The translations under genes and the position numbers were made by a program. Positions 52,751-63,076 of a stretch of DNA of 64,000 nucleotides are shown piece by piece. The DNA comes from Cytophagales bacterium WSM2-2 (GTDB lineage: Bacteria > Bacteroidota > Bacteroidia > Cytophagales > Cyclobacteriaceae): NCBI GenBank assembly GCA_015472025.1, contig BNHL01000001.1, positions 4,390,001 to 4,454,000 of the forward strand. The letters are read 5' to 3'. Within the stretch, counting starts at the first letter, position 1, and the number at the start of each line of letters is the position of its first letter. The notes beneath the pieces are model-generated. The model was not told where the DNA came from. It did no database searches and saw only the letters and a program-made list of their open reading frames with translations.

Positions 52751-55378
52751 TTACTCCGCCCTTAACCGATGTGCCGGATTTGCCAGCGCTGCAGTGATCG
52801 CCTGGTAACTGATCGTAACCAGTGCAATGAGCACGGAAACTGTACCAGCAATGACAAATACATCCCACGTAATGGTGATTTTGTATTTATAGTCTTCCAG
52901 CCATTTTCTCATCATGTACCAGGCGAGGGGTGCGGCTATAATAAAACTCACGAGCACCAATTGCACAAAATTCTGAGTGAGTAACCGGAAAATACTTTTC
53001 ACTGAAGCGCCCATCACCAGGCGGATGCTGATCTCTTTGCTGCGCTGCTCTACAACGAAAGCCGAGAGAGCAAACAACCCCAGGCATGCCACCAATATGG
53101 CGAGAGCAGCAAAACTGGCGAAAATTTTTCCCATGCGGTCTACCTGGTCGTACATGCGTGCGTAGCTTTCGTCCATGAACGTGTAGCGGAAAGGTTGGTG
53201 CGGCATAAATTTGTTCCACACTTTATTGACGGATTCAATTGCCCCGGCTATATTTTTGGATTTCACTTTAACAGAGACAATATTTCCGCCTTTGCTGAGC
53301 CTGAAGCATATGGGCCGTATCTCTTGCCGCATGTCATCGAAATGAAAGTCTTCTACTACGCCAATCACCGTGTACATGCGCCAGTTGCCCATGCGTTCGC
53401 CCACAGGATTTTTGAAGCCCATCTCCTTGGCCATTTTTTGATTTATAATAAGAGAAGCTGTGTCTGATTTTAGTTTTTTGTCAAAGTCCCTTCCAGCCAC
53501 CAGTTTCATGCCCAGTGTGCTGATGTAATCGGGATCGACCGCCCAATGCTGTCCATACACCGGTTTTTCAATTTTTGTTTTTCCTTCTTTCCAAAATCCG
53601 TTGTTGTCGCGGTTCGTGCCAGCCACCGGTAGATAGTTGTTGCATGTAGCATTTTCAACATCGGCCAATTGTTTTAACTCATCCTTGAATTCTTCCAGGC
53701 GCTCGTTTAATGTATTTGCACCTTGTATCATGATAACCTGGTCTTTATTAAATCCCAGCTTCGTATTCATAATGAAGTCCATCTGCTTGTAGATCACGAA
53801 TGTCCCGATAATCAGAATGATGGAGGTAGTGAACTGAAAGATGACCATCGCACTGCGCATCCCGGAGCTTTTAAGTCCCCGGCTCACACTTCCCTTGAGG
53901 ACATCGACCGGTTTGAATGCAGAGAGATAAAAGGCCGGGTAAATTCCTGCGACTACGCCAACCACTATGGCCGCTCCGAGCAACGTGGGTATGAACCACC
54001 ACATCATCCAGGGTATGGACAGTTGCTTTGCCGCGAGTGAATTGAAGAAGGGCATTGCAAGCACGACTAATAGTAGGGCTAGCGCAAACGACACAAAACT
54101 ATACATCAACGACTCGGTCAAAAACTGACGTACGAGGTAGCTGCGAAAGGAGCCGACTACTTTTCGCAGGCCTACTTCCTTCGCGCGATTGGCCGATTTC
54201 GCGGTGGAAAGGTTGACGAAATTAATGCAGGCAAGCAGCAGGATGAATACGGCAATGCCTCCAAACAAATAGATATACCGGAGGTCAGCATGGTCATCGC
54301 CCATGTCGTCCCAACTCAGGTAAATATCTTCCACCCGCTGCACGCCAAAGAAGTGATGTGCTTTTTCGTCTTCCAGCGATTGATCACCATTTTTTTCAAG
54401 ATGCGTAAGCAGATAGGTGTCCTTCATCGAAGTCAATTTATTTTGAAACGCGGAGATGTCCGTATCCGGCCTGAGCTTCACATACGCATTGTAGTTCCAG
54501 CAGCACCAGCTGGTTTGCTCGCCCTGCCAGAATTCTACGTTAGTCAGGGTAATGAGGAATTCAAAGTGCAGGTGAGAGTTGGGAGGGAAGTCTTCCATCA
54601 CGCCACCGATCTCGAAGGGTTTAGTCTTGTCTTCATTGAGGATAAGTATTTTCCCGATGGGATCTTCATTCGGAAAATACTTGTCGGCCATCTTTTTGGA
54701 GAGTACGATAGACATTGGCTTTACCAGGGCAGTGGCCCTGTTGCCATAGACCATCGGGATTTCTAGGATGTCGAGAAGTTCATTGTCGGCATACCCGAAT
54801 CCTTCTTCATACGTATTGTCCACCTTGTCATCGCGCCTCAGCAAATTACTTCCGGCATTAAACCATTTGAAAGGGATCAGGCGCCCGGCCTTCTCCACTT
54901 CGGCATAATCTTTTTTAAGGATCGTGTGGATGTTGGCAGGAAAGGAAGTCCAATGACCAACTGATTCTCCACGCCATTCGTTGAAAAGCCGGTAGATATT
55001 TTTGTGCGCGTATTGCTGGTCGTAGCTCATCTCATTCCGGATAAAGAGAAAAATGAGAATACAAGTAGCCAGGCCAATCGCAAACCCACCAATTTTGATT
55101 CCGGTGTACATTTTCTGGCGAGTCATTGTTCTCCAGGTGATCTTCAGATAATTTTCGAACATGGCGATGTTGTTTTGAGGTGATGATTTTCTTTTAATGG
55201 CAAACGGCTGAAGAAAGACCAGCACGTTCCAGAGAAACAGCAGGTCCGCTTTTCGCTTGCTATAGAATTTCCTTCTTCGTTGATAGAGTTCCAGCAGGTC
55301 TCCGAGCACCGCATCGGATAAATGGTCATTGCAATACCAGCGGAAGAAACGGATGAATATTTTCGGTGGACTTTGCAT
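52751..55378 (-). CDS. FtsX/MacB-type ABC permease with N-terminal prefix domain
   Basis: The 875-residue protein has an N-terminal helical permease-prefix domain (residues 1-70), a first TM helix, a MacB periplasmic core, three TM helices (near 375-500), a second periplasmic core and three C-terminal TM helices (SAFVVEQRSKEISIRLVMGA). Such proteins lack their own ATPase and are normally preceded by a PadR regulator, as here. Their role is in peptide or lipid export or signalling at the membrane; the ATPase partner is not in the window. Confidence 0.9.
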   Translation of the reverse strand: MQSPPKIFIRFFRWYCNDHLSDAVLGDLLELYQRRRKFYSKRKADLLFLWNVLVFLQPFAIKRKSSPQNNIAMFENYLKITWRTMTRQKMYTGIKIGGFAIGLATCILIFLFIRNEMSYDQQYAHKNIYRLFNEWRGESVGHWTSFPANIHTILKKDYAEVEKAGRLIPFKWFNAGSNLLRRDDKVDNTYEEGFGYADNELLDILEIPMVYGNRATALVKPMSIVLSKKMADKYFPNEDPIGKILILNEDKTKPFEIGGVMEDFPPNSHLHFEFLITLTNVEFWQGEQTSWCCWNYNAYVKLRPDTDISAFQNKLTSMKDTYLLTHLEKNGDQSLEDEKAHHFFGVQRVEDIYLSWDDMGDDHADLRYIYLFGGIAVFILLLACINFVNLSTAKSANRAKEVGLRKVVGSFRSYLVRQFLTESLMYSFVSFALALLLVVLAMPFFNSLAAKQLSIPWMMWWFIPTLLGAAIVVGVVAGIYPAFYLSAFKPVDVLKGSVSRGLKSSGMRSAMVIFQFTTSIILIIGTFVIYKQMDFIMNTKLGFNKDQVIMIQGANTLNERLEEFKDELKQLADVENATCNNYLPVAGTNRDNNGFWKEGKTKIEKPVYGQHWAVDPDYISTLGMKLVAGRDFDKKLKSDTASLIINQKMAKEMGFKNPVGERMGNWRMYTVIGVVEDFHFDDMRQEIRPICFRLSKGGNIVSVKVKSKNIAGAIESVNKVWNKFMPHQPFRYTFMDESYARMYDQVDRMGKIFASFAALAILVACLGLFALSAFVVEQRSKEISIRLVMGASVKSIFRLLTQNFVQLVLVSFIIAAPLAWYMMRKWLEDYKYKITITWDVFVIAGTVSVLIALVTISYQAITAALANPAHRLRAE

Positions 55379-55384
55379 GAGTTT

Positions 55385-55720
55385 CTATTTGCTTCCTTCC
55401 CAGACTAACTTCGGAACCTGTTTATACATGGCGTTCCGCAATTCGCGCGATTGGTTCAGCACCTTTACTCCGGCCTGTGTAAGTGTATAGAGACGCTTGT
55501 CTCTTCCCCCGCGTGTTTCAGTAGCTCCACCCATGTGCGATTTGAGGTATCCTTTTTCTTCCAGCCGCACCAATGCCTTGTGCACAGAACTGATCATCAC
55601 ACTGCGGTCGGTTTGTTTCTCCAGTTCATCGGCTATAGCCAAACCATAGGCATCATCAAACAGAATGCCGACAGTCAGTAATACCAATTCTTCGAATTCA
55701 CCCAGGTACGTTCCTTTCAT
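55385..55720 (-). CDS. PadR-family transcriptional regulator
   Basis: The 111-residue protein is a PadR winged helix (FEELVLLTVGILFDDAYG, SVHKALVRLEEKGYLKS, GGRDKRLYTLTQAG). It lies six bases upstream of the permease gene on the same strand and most likely controls that operon. This pairing is frequent in Cytophagales. Confidence 0.92.
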   Translation of the reverse strand: MKGTYLGEFEELVLLTVGILFDDAYGLAIADELEKQTDRSVMISSVHKALVRLEEKGYLKSHMGGATETRGGRDKRLYTLTQAGVKVLNQSRELRNAMYKQVPKLVWEGSK

Positions 55721-55813
55721 AATAAGGTTATTTGTTTCACCTTTGCCTATATACTACGCGAAAGTAAAAAGGTTTCATCAGGATTTGATAAAAATTTGAA
55801 TAGTTCTTTGGGG

Positions 55814-56043
55814 CTAGAGATGAATCAGCTGAAGGGCCAACGCAACTGTGAACGTTATCGCATTGTCAACCAGTCGTGTGATCAAAAAAGCATAGACCGG
55901 CTTCTGGTTCTGTGAATTGAAAAGATCAGAGAACCGGGTCTCCAATCCTATGGCGGATAAACCCCAGAGATGAAAATGAAAATCAGGTACAGCCGCGCAA
56001 GATTGCCAGCCAGTCTTCCGATAGGCCGAGATTTCTTATTTCA
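55814..56043 (-). pseudogene. Decayed exporter gene, possibly YeiH-like
   Basis: On the minus strand a first fragment reads GLSEDWLAIL (about 56043-55992), and after a frame change a second reads WGLSAIGLETRFSDLF and then KPVYAFLITRLVDNAITFTV to a stop at 55814-55816. The two resemble the N- and C-terminal ends of YeiH-family putative sulfate exporters, with the whole middle missing. The remaining part of the gap (56044-56259) holds only scraps of frame, including MKLIPTLLVSVFIGQGV on the minus strand. The family call is tentative. Confidence 0.45.
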
Positions 56044-56259
56044 CTCAAGGTTTATGAAAACGTTATCTCGAAGCAGTGGACAGACCAATGGTTATGTCAA
56101 TGGGTTGTTCAAAAGGAGTCTTTTTGCCGGACTCGAGGTTAAACAAATATCCTTTGATTGTTCCTTGTGTATCCTTCCGGGATAATTAGACTCCCTGGCC
56201 GATGAAGACCGATACTAATAACGTTGGAATTAATTTCATAACAGGTTATCGTATAATGC

Positions 56260-57291
56260 TCAGTGCTCCGACATAACATGGATTACCGCTTCAGAGAAGC
56301 GTTCCATCTCTTCAAGTTGCGGGCTGCATTGCAACAGAAAGAAATCTACCCCTACGTCACTGTATTGTGCAATCCGGTCGGCAATGGAAGAGGGAGTACC
56401 CGTCAACCCGGTACGCAACCCGCGATTAGAGACAGAGTATTCTTCCAATGTAACTTGCTTCTCCAATTGAGTTCCTGCGAGCCATTGCTGGTAGTTCTTA
56501 TAGCCTTTTGCAAAGGCTTTTACATCGGTGATCCGTTCGATTTCCTTTTTCACCTCTTGGTCTGTGTTACGTACAATGGTGTAAGCGGCCACGCCAAACT
56601 TCATTGGCGGTAGTCCCTTTCTTTCCCTGCGTTGACGCATATCGTTGATTCGTTTACCAATGACTTCCGGAGAGTCGCCATGCATTACATAGCCATCGCA
56701 CTGCTGAGAGATCAGTTCCTTCGCAGCTTCCGATTCTCCACCCGCATAAATAAAAGGACGAGGTCTCGAAACTGGTTTTGGCTGAAGGATGCTGTCTTCT
56801 ATTTTATAATACTTCCCTTCAAAGGAAAAGTTGTCTTGTGTCCATAAACTATTCACCACATGCAGCCATTCGGCTGTGCGTGCATAGCGGTCGTCATGTT
56901 GCTCAAAGTGTACACCGTATTTTTTTGCTTCATCCTGCCACCACGAAGAGACCACATTGAGCGTGAGTCGACCGTTACTGATGTGATCAATATTGGCTGC
57001 CTGCTTGGCCAGCAAAGCGGGAGAGTGAAAAGTAGGACGCACAGCAACCATGATTTCCAGTTGCTTCGTGACGGCAGCCAGTGCAGCAGCAGTACTCCAC
57101 GCATCCAGCGAGGGAGCCGACTCACCCTTGATGTCATTGAGATTTAGCTCGGCTATTAACGTAGTGTCAAAACCAAGCTCTTCACTTCTTACCGCAAGAC
57201 GTTTCACATAATCCCAGGTAGGGTACATGGTCTCGTCTTCCACATTGCGCAACCAACCTCCAAATACAGGTAACCAATATCCAAATTTCAT
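56260..57291 (-). CDS. sfnG: LLM-class flavin monooxygenase, SfnG-like
   Basis: The 343-residue protein is a TIM-barrel FMNH2-dependent monooxygenase. KFGYWLPVFGGWLRNV, AELNLNDIKGESAPSLDAWS, VVSSWWQDEAKKYGV and IYAGGESEAAK closely follow SfnG/SsuD-type enzymes, which cleave C-S bonds of dimethyl sulfone or alkanesulfonates. It needs a separate flavin reductase, not seen here. It overlaps the ATP-grasp gene by four bases. The nearby remnant of a sulfur-type exporter fits a sulfur-scavenging locus. Confidence 0.85.
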   Translation of the reverse strand: MKFGYWLPVFGGWLRNVEDETMYPTWDYVKRLAVRSEELGFDTTLIAELNLNDIKGESAPSLDAWSTAAALAAVTKQLEIMVAVRPTFHSPALLAKQAANIDHISNGRLTLNVVSSWWQDEAKKYGVHFEQHDDRYARTAEWLHVVNSLWTQDNFSFEGKYYKIEDSILQPKPVSRPRPFIYAGGESEAAKELISQQCDGYVMHGDSPEVIGKRINDMRQRRERKGLPPMKFGVAAYTIVRNTDQEVKKEIERITDVKAFAKGYKNYQQWLAGTQLEKQVTLEEYSVSNRGLRTGLTGTPSSIADRIAQYSDVGVDFFLLQCSPQLEEMERFSEAVIHVMSEH

Positions 57292-58262
57292 ATTGCAGCT
57301 ATTTCAGTTTCTTGTTCTATTAATGAAAGTCTTTCCTGGATGTAGTCAACGAAATTGGCGTACGGATTGAAGCCCACCACATTTCTGGCGTCTGCAACAA
57401 AATTGGAAAGCGCGTTGATGTCGTAGAAATAGATCTGACCGTCAGCGTCATTCACCAGGTACTCAACACCTGCGATATCCAGGTCAGCGACAGCAGCGAT
57501 TCTTTCCACGGCCTGAATCACTTCCTTTGGAGGTGTGTACGACTCCACTTTGATTCCTTTTTTAGGAGCATCGGTCAGACATGCTAATGCATCGTTTGGA
57601 TCAGGGACCTGACATAACTCTGCCGGGCATAGGTTGAAACTCTCACCCGTAGTATGCACTTTGATGGCATACAGGTATTTGTGGTTGAGCGTTTCCACAC
57701 GGACAATATGCTGGCCCCGGGCAGTCAGAAACTCCTGTACCAAAGCAGTGTGGTCAATACCGAGGTTAATCTGATTTTGCTCAATGGCTTTGGTTAACCC
57801 GGCGAGTGTATCGAACCGGACTATCCCTGCACCGCTACCCCCGATATTGGCTTTTATAACTATTGGAAAGTGCAAAGACTTAGCGGCCGGAATAACCTGA
57901 TCAATGTGATTGACCACTTTTGATTTGGGATAGTTCAAACCCAGTGAAGAGAACAATGCTAGCTGACGGGCCTTTGAACTCTCTATGAGTTGGGCTGCCA
58001 TGCCATTGATGACAGGAACACCCAGCTTTTCGAAATGATAGATATAATTGAGTGTATGGAAATACGCATTGACATGGTCACGCAAGTGAGCGGAAGAACT
58101 CATCCGGTTGACCACTAAACTAAAAGGGCTTTCTTTCTCAGAAGGATCGTACTGATGTGATTCAGCATGGATAGGTACAAACACAATTCCGCGCCTGTCC
58201 AACTCGTCAAACAATGGTTTGAACCACGTGGGGTGCTCATAAAAAATTCCAATGGGTTTCAT
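57288..58262 (-). CDS. ATP-grasp ligase, RimK-like
   Basis: The 324-residue protein has the ATP-grasp fold: FPIVIKANIGGSGAGIVRF (ATP-binding lysine and glycine loop), ALVQEFLTARGQHIVRVETL and the metal-binding end DLDIAGVEYLVNDADG, YFYDINALSNF. ATP-grasp enzymes form amide or related bonds through acyl phosphates; the substrate is unknown. It is translationally coupled to the SfnG-like gene (four-base overlap), so it may act on the same compound or modify the oxygenase. Confidence 0.87.
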   Translation of the reverse strand: MKPIGIFYEHPTWFKPLFDELDRRGIVFVPIHAESHQYDPSEKESPFSLVVNRMSSSAHLRDHVNAYFHTLNYIYHFEKLGVPVINGMAAQLIESSKARQLALFSSLGLNYPKSKVVNHIDQVIPAAKSLHFPIVIKANIGGSGAGIVRFDTLAGLTKAIEQNQINLGIDHTALVQEFLTARGQHIVRVETLNHKYLYAIKVHTTGESFNLCPAELCQVPDPNDALACLTDAPKKGIKVESYTPPKEVIQAVERIAAVADLDIAGVEYLVNDADGQIYFYDINALSNFVADARNVVGFNPYANFVDYIQERLSLIEQETEIAAI

Positions 58263-58538
58263 TTCAAAATGATTGGGTCAACAGTGCACAATTAATAGTC
58301 GATGAGCAAAACTAAACTATTAATCTATTAAATCCATAGACTATAGGTACTTAATGACTAACTTTGTGATTAACGGCTTTAACTCAGTGTTAGTAGTGAA
58401 CTTTAGATTCGGCGGTTGCTGAGCTCTGATCTGTTTTAACCCGCTTCAACTGTTCATAAGAATTTAGCAATCAGGATCGAAAATATTTTAAAGCCCCGCA
58501 AAAATCACTTGACGAGGTAAATGCAGCCCATGGGACAC

Positions 58539-60041
58539 TTAAACGAGAGAATCGCAAATACAATTCGGGATGACCATTAGAAAAGTAGTGCCTTCGCCCG
58601 GTGTTGATTCTACTGAGATCGTACCTCGAAGTTTTTCTATCATTGATTTCGCAATGTAGAGTCCTAAACCGGTGCCGGTAGATTGAGTGGTACCCCTGAA
58701 AAACATATCCCATATTCTATTCTTCAAAATCCATTCAATGCCTATGCCGTTGTCTTTTATCTTGATTGCGACATGGGTTGGTTCAACTTTTATCTTCAGG
58801 ACAATTGAAAGTTGATTTGAGTCAGGCTTTTGATAAGTAAGTGCATTGGCAATTAAATTTCTAATGATGGTTCGCAGTCGTGTAGGGTCGGTATAATAGG
58901 ATTGACTTTGAGCGATTTCAATTTCTAAAATGGTATCCAGGGAAGTGTTCGAATTTTCATTAATCAGCAGGTCAACCTCGTGCTTAAAATCAAACGCAGC
59001 GCACTCCACTTTTGAATTGTTGTTGTAAGTAATTGAAGCCAGGTCCTTGAGAACCAGATCAAGATGCTTGACTCTGTTTTCTATTAATATCAGCGAACTA
59101 TGGACCTTTTCGGCCGGCTCTAGTTTTGCCAGATTAATCAAGCCCATGATTGTAGTCAGCGGTGAACGCAGATCGTGAGATGCATGATAGGTAAAGTTGT
59201 CAAGCTCGGAGTGGAGACGCTGAACTTCAATCATTTGATTATTGTGGTTTTCGGATATATCCAGTAGTATCCCCTCAATAAATCCTTCACGATCAAAGCA
59301 CCTGGCGCTAATCAGGCCCCAATTCTCCCGGGGTGCGCTTTCATTCTTGATTAAAAACTGAAACCCTTCAACTCTTTTATCCTGCTCTAAAAGAAGAATG
59401 AATTGATTGAACTGAATCGGGTCGCGGAATATTTCATTGAAACGAAAATGATCTGAATTTTCATACCCGGTAATTTGCAACACTTTTGGATTGCACCGGA
59501 GCATGCAGTAGTCACTCTTATTAAATTTGAATGCCCCTATGAATGGGTTATTGAAAAGAGTGAAGTATTCGTCCTGGATGCTTTGCACCCGCAGGTTTGA
59601 AAGCAGGCGGTGGGTTGAGTCGCGGAGTATAACTTTAAAACATCTTCTGGAGAATCTTTCTGAGGTATGCTCGAGTTTCATTTTGGCCCAGAAAGTTGTT
59701 CCTCTTTTCTTCAACCTCAGACCGGTTGTATTAATAGCACCTAATACTTTTGCTCTTTCCAGGTCCTCAAAGGCCTTTCGTTTATCTTCTACCGGGTAAA
59801 AAATACTGATGTGTTTACCAATAACCTCGTGCTCCTCGTATCCAGTTATGTTTATTAACTCAAGGTTTGAGCTGATTATAAGCCCGTCTTCATCCAGTGA
59901 AAATTCTTCAAATCCTTTGATCGTAGTGATCAGGGATAGATATTTTTTTTCTTCTATTCCTGAATCTGCCGTTTCAGTATGTGTAACTTTGTTCCGATTC
60001 GAATTCATAAGCCTGGATTTTCTTGGAATCGTGATTGCCAT
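58539..60041 (-). CDS. PAS-domain sensor histidine kinase
   Basis: The 500-residue protein (or 489 from the internal ATG giving MNSNRNK) has two PAS domains (about 40-150 and 160-270), a HisKA domain with phospho-His in YHASHDLRSPLTTI and a HATPase with NLIANALTYQ, IKDNGIGIE, TGTGLGLYIAKSM and GTISVESTPGEGTTF. There are no TM helices, so it senses cytosolic signals. No response regulator lies next to it on the same strand. Confidence 0.92.
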   Translation of the reverse strand: MAITIPRKSRLMNSNRNKVTHTETADSGIEEKKYLSLITTIKGFEEFSLDEDGLIISSNLELINITGYEEHEVIGKHISIFYPVEDKRKAFEDLERAKVLGAINTTGLRLKKRGTTFWAKMKLEHTSERFSRRCFKVILRDSTHRLLSNLRVQSIQDEYFTLFNNPFIGAFKFNKSDYCMLRCNPKVLQITGYENSDHFRFNEIFRDPIQFNQFILLLEQDKRVEGFQFLIKNESAPRENWGLISARCFDREGFIEGILLDISENHNNQMIEVQRLHSELDNFTYHASHDLRSPLTTIMGLINLAKLEPAEKVHSSLILIENRVKHLDLVLKDLASITYNNNSKVECAAFDFKHEVDLLINENSNTSLDTILEIEIAQSQSYYTDPTRLRTIIRNLIANALTYQKPDSNQLSIVLKIKVEPTHVAIKIKDNGIGIEWILKNRIWDMFFRGTTQSTGTGLGLYIAKSMIEKLRGTISVESTPGEGTTFLMVIPNCICDSLV

Positions 60042-60330
60042 AGAGACGTTTCTTAAGACTACATTGGACTAGTTGATATTTACAATCTGGTTTGGATTTG
60101 ATATGACTGACGTTAGTTACTCAAACCAAGTTGTAAGTCCTGAAAGGAGTTTGTGAAGAAACTGCTTTGGTTAATGAATGGATAGCCAGTGTTATAGCAC
60201 CCTCTTATCTCTGTTATTTTGCTTGGTTTTCACCTTTGGTTTGATCTTATTTTGTTAAATAGTTCTATACTGACGTGATATATTTACGTACGAAGACAAG
60301 GTTTGTGGTTTTAATTATTTTACAGCACAC

Positions 60331-62313
60331 ATGAGACTGGCTTTTTGCATATTGATTTTGCTTCAACTTTGCTCAGCAACGCGTGGACAGAATCTGGACA
60401 GCCTGGAAACTCAACTGAGCAAAGTAACCGGGAAAGCGCATATTGGTCTCTTACTTGAATTGGCCGATAAGTACTTATTCAGCGATGAAGTAAAGTCTAT
60501 CCGGTATGGTAATGAGGCGGCAATATTATCTGAAACGCTCCCTTATCCTACCGGAACAGTCAAGGCTTTTAGGGTTATGGGAAGAGCATATGGTCTGCAA
60601 GCGGAGTTTCAGAAATCGTTTTACTATCTCATCAGGTCCACAAAACTAGCCAGAGAATTCGGAGACACCCTGATGGTAGCTGATAATGCCATTAGCGTGG
60701 CTTTTGTCTACAGCGAGTTGGGGCAATATGATAAAGTATTAGAGTATGATCTGGCGGCTTATAAAATCTACAAATCACTTGGTGATAGAAGAGGGATAAG
60801 CAATGCGCTCACCGGTATTGGTATAGTATATGCCGAAGAAAATAAATATGATTCTGCCCTGAGAAATTTTAAGAAGGCACTCGAGTATTTTGAGGAATTA
60901 AAATTGACCGGGCGGCAGGGAATGGCCAATCTTAATATTGGTTCTCTGTATGGACAGATGAATGATACGGTCAAATCCATTGAATTTTATTCTAGGGCCT
61001 TGGCAAATTTCAAGTCTTCAAAGAGCGAAAGCGGAATAGCCGCGGTGCAACAAGGCCTTGGCAAGATTTATCTGAAGAACGGAAAATTAAAAGAAGCCAA
61101 ATCTCTCATCGATGAGGCTTTTGCAATTCGCCAAAAGCGCAATAACCAGACTGATATGCTTGCTTGTATGCATGTCATAAGTAAAATCTACCTTATTGAG
61201 AAGAAGTTCAACAGCTCCCAGGAATATGCAAATCGCGCCCTGACTATTGCACAAAAGCTAAAGCTTCATAAGGAGATGGCCGATATTTATTTCAGCCTGG
61301 CTAAAATCCATGAATCCCTGAATGACTTTAAGAACGCTTACCGATATCATTTTCTAGCTACAGCCTCTCTTGATAGTGCATCGCTGATAGAAAAAAGCCG
61401 GAGGATTCACGGCCTGGAAGTTTCGAGCCTGATGGAAAAAGATAAAGCTCAAATTGATAAACTGGAACAGGAGAAAGCGATAAAGGAAGCGAAACTTCTT
61501 CAGGCTACCTGGCAAAAGGCCTTTCTTCTGGCGCTGGCTCTTTCACTTGTAGTGATATCCATTTTCGTTTTCAAGTTGTACAAGGCAAAGAAGAGCTGGG
61601 CCCAAATTTTAGAGAAGAAAAACGACTGGATCAGCAACCAGAAGAAAAAAATTGAGGGAATGAATCTTGGCCTTGAACTTCAGACATTCAGGTCTAAGCT
61701 GGACACGCACCTGATTTTCAATGTTCTTAACGGGGTTCGCAATCTTATTAATTCATCGAACAAAGATAAAGGAGTAGAGTACCTTGGAAATGCAACCAGG
61801 TTTATCCGCACGGCCCTTCAGAATTCGATGAAGGATTGGGTAACCCTGGCCGAAGAGATTTCATTTGTAGATAATTATTTAAAAATAGAACAATTTCGAT
61901 TTCCAGGAAGGTTTGAATACCGGATGGAGGTTGATTCCGAAATTTCAGATTCAATGGTGCCTTTTATGTCATTGCAACCTTATGTAGAAAATGCCATCCT
62001 TCATGGTGTTTCTACAATAAGCTCTGGAGTCAAGGGGTTGATTCTTATTACTGCTTCTAAATATGAAAACGGACTATTGGTCTCTATCGAAGATAACGGA
62101 ATAGGCAGGTCAATGAATATTTTTAAGGAAAACGATGTCATCTCGATGGGATCGTACCTCGTTCAGGGCCGTCTGAAGAAGCTCTCTGCAGCATCAGGAA
62201 ATCAAATGACTGTTGACATCGAAGACCTGTTTGATACTGACGGTCATCCATCGGGTACACGGGTCAATATTTATATCGCACTGAGAAAAGAGACCGTTGA
62301 GTACCTAGTATAA
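60331..62313 (+). CDS. TPR-containing LytS-type histidine kinase with altered H-box
   Basis: The 660-residue protein has a signal peptide (to ATRGQ), TPR repeats at about residues 60-345 facing the periplasm, a coiled coil, one TM helix near 395-417, and a His_kinase/HATPase unit. The H-box reads DTHLIFNVLN with His460, where NPHFLFNxLN is usual. The N-box PYVENAILHGV and G-box EDNGIGRS are kept. It is followed after 16 bases by its LytTR regulator. TPR-LytS proteins are typical of Bacteroidota. Confidence 0.92.
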   Translation: MRLAFCILILLQLCSATRGQNLDSLETQLSKVTGKAHIGLLLELADKYLFSDEVKSIRYGNEAAILSETLPYPTGTVKAFRVMGRAYGLQAEFQKSFYYLIRSTKLAREFGDTLMVADNAISVAFVYSELGQYDKVLEYDLAAYKIYKSLGDRRGISNALTGIGIVYAEENKYDSALRNFKKALEYFEELKLTGRQGMANLNIGSLYGQMNDTVKSIEFYSRALANFKSSKSESGIAAVQQGLGKIYLKNGKLKEAKSLIDEAFAIRQKRNNQTDMLACMHVISKIYLIEKKFNSSQEYANRALTIAQKLKLHKEMADIYFSLAKIHESLNDFKNAYRYHFLATASLDSASLIEKSRRIHGLEVSSLMEKDKAQIDKLEQEKAIKEAKLLQATWQKAFLLALALSLVVISIFVFKLYKAKKSWAQILEKKNDWISNQKKKIEGMNLGLELQTFRSKLDTHLIFNVLNGVRNLINSSNKDKGVEYLGNATRFIRTALQNSMKDWVTLAEEISFVDNYLKIEQFRFPGRFEYRMEVDSEISDSMVPFMSLQPYVENAILHGVSTISSGVKGLILITASKYENGLLVSIEDNGIGRSMNIFKENDVISMGSYLVQGRLKKLSAASGNQMTVDIEDLFDTDGHPSGTRVNIYIALRKETVEYLV

Positions 62314-62329
62314 TTCTTTATTCCTATAC

Positions 62330-63076
62330 ATGTTTAAAATTGTCATCATAGACGATGAAGAGCGAAGCAGAAATGAACTGTCTGCTCTTCTTCAAAACTT
62401 TCCTGAAGTGCAAATCGCAGGGTGTGGTGATGACGTTGAAAGCGGGGTAAAGATCATTGACCAAATTCATCCGGACATTGTTTTTCTCGACATTCAATTG
62501 GGGCCAAACCTTGGGTTCGAGATTCTGGATAAAATCACAGCTACTTCATTTGCCCTAGTAGTAACGACCGCATACGACTATTATGCCCTTCATGCATTTA
62601 AACATTTTGCAACCAACTACTTATTGAAACCGGTTTCGCTTCAGGACTTACAGGAAACCCTGAATCATATAATGAAACAAGAAAACAATGCGCGCAGTTT
62701 AAAAGCTCAGGTAGAATCGCTCAAGGATACATTGCAACGTTCTTCCAGGAAGAAAATAGAGATAGCTCACAGCAAAGGGGTCGCCTATTTTTCTACTGAT
62801 GAAATTATCCGTTTTGAGGCCGATGGCGCTTACACGCGGATTATTCTGAAGGGAAACTCTACATTTCTAACAAGCAAGAACTTAGGGGAAATCGAGGAGA
62901 ACGTAAAAGATCATAAGAACCTCCTTCGCGTACACCGGTCTACAATCATCAACATCAATGAAGTTGTGCATTTCACTGATGGCAAATTTATTCTGATGAC
63001 GGACGGGGAGATCATCAATCTCTCCAGGCGCAACAAAGAGTTATTCAGAAAAATAATCAGGCATGTCAGCACCTAG
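62330..63076 (+). CDS. LytTR-family response regulator
   Basis: The 248-residue protein has a receiver domain (IDDEERSRNEL, phospho-Asp in IVFLDIQLGP, VVTTAYDYYALHAF), a coiled linker and a LytTR DNA-binding domain (IIRFEADGAYTRIIL, LLRVHRSTIININEV). It forms a pair with the TPR kinase just upstream. Confidence 0.93.
   Translation: MFKIVIIDDEERSRNELSALLQNFPEVQIAGCGDDVESGVKIIDQIHPDIVFLDIQLGPNLGFEILDKITATSFALVVTTAYDYYALHAFKHFATNYLLKPVSLQDLQETLNHIMKQENNARSLKAQVESLKDTLQRSSRKKIEIAHSKGVAYFSTDEIIRFEADGAYTRIILKGNSTFLTSKNLGEIEENVKDHKNLLRVHRSTIININEVVHFTDGKFILMTDGEIINLSRRNKELFRKIIRHVST

Noticed and set aside
55970..56185. 71-residue plus-strand frame in the gap before the SfnG-like gene
   Set aside because: The opposite strand carries recognisable remnants of an exporter gene, so this frame is a shadow.
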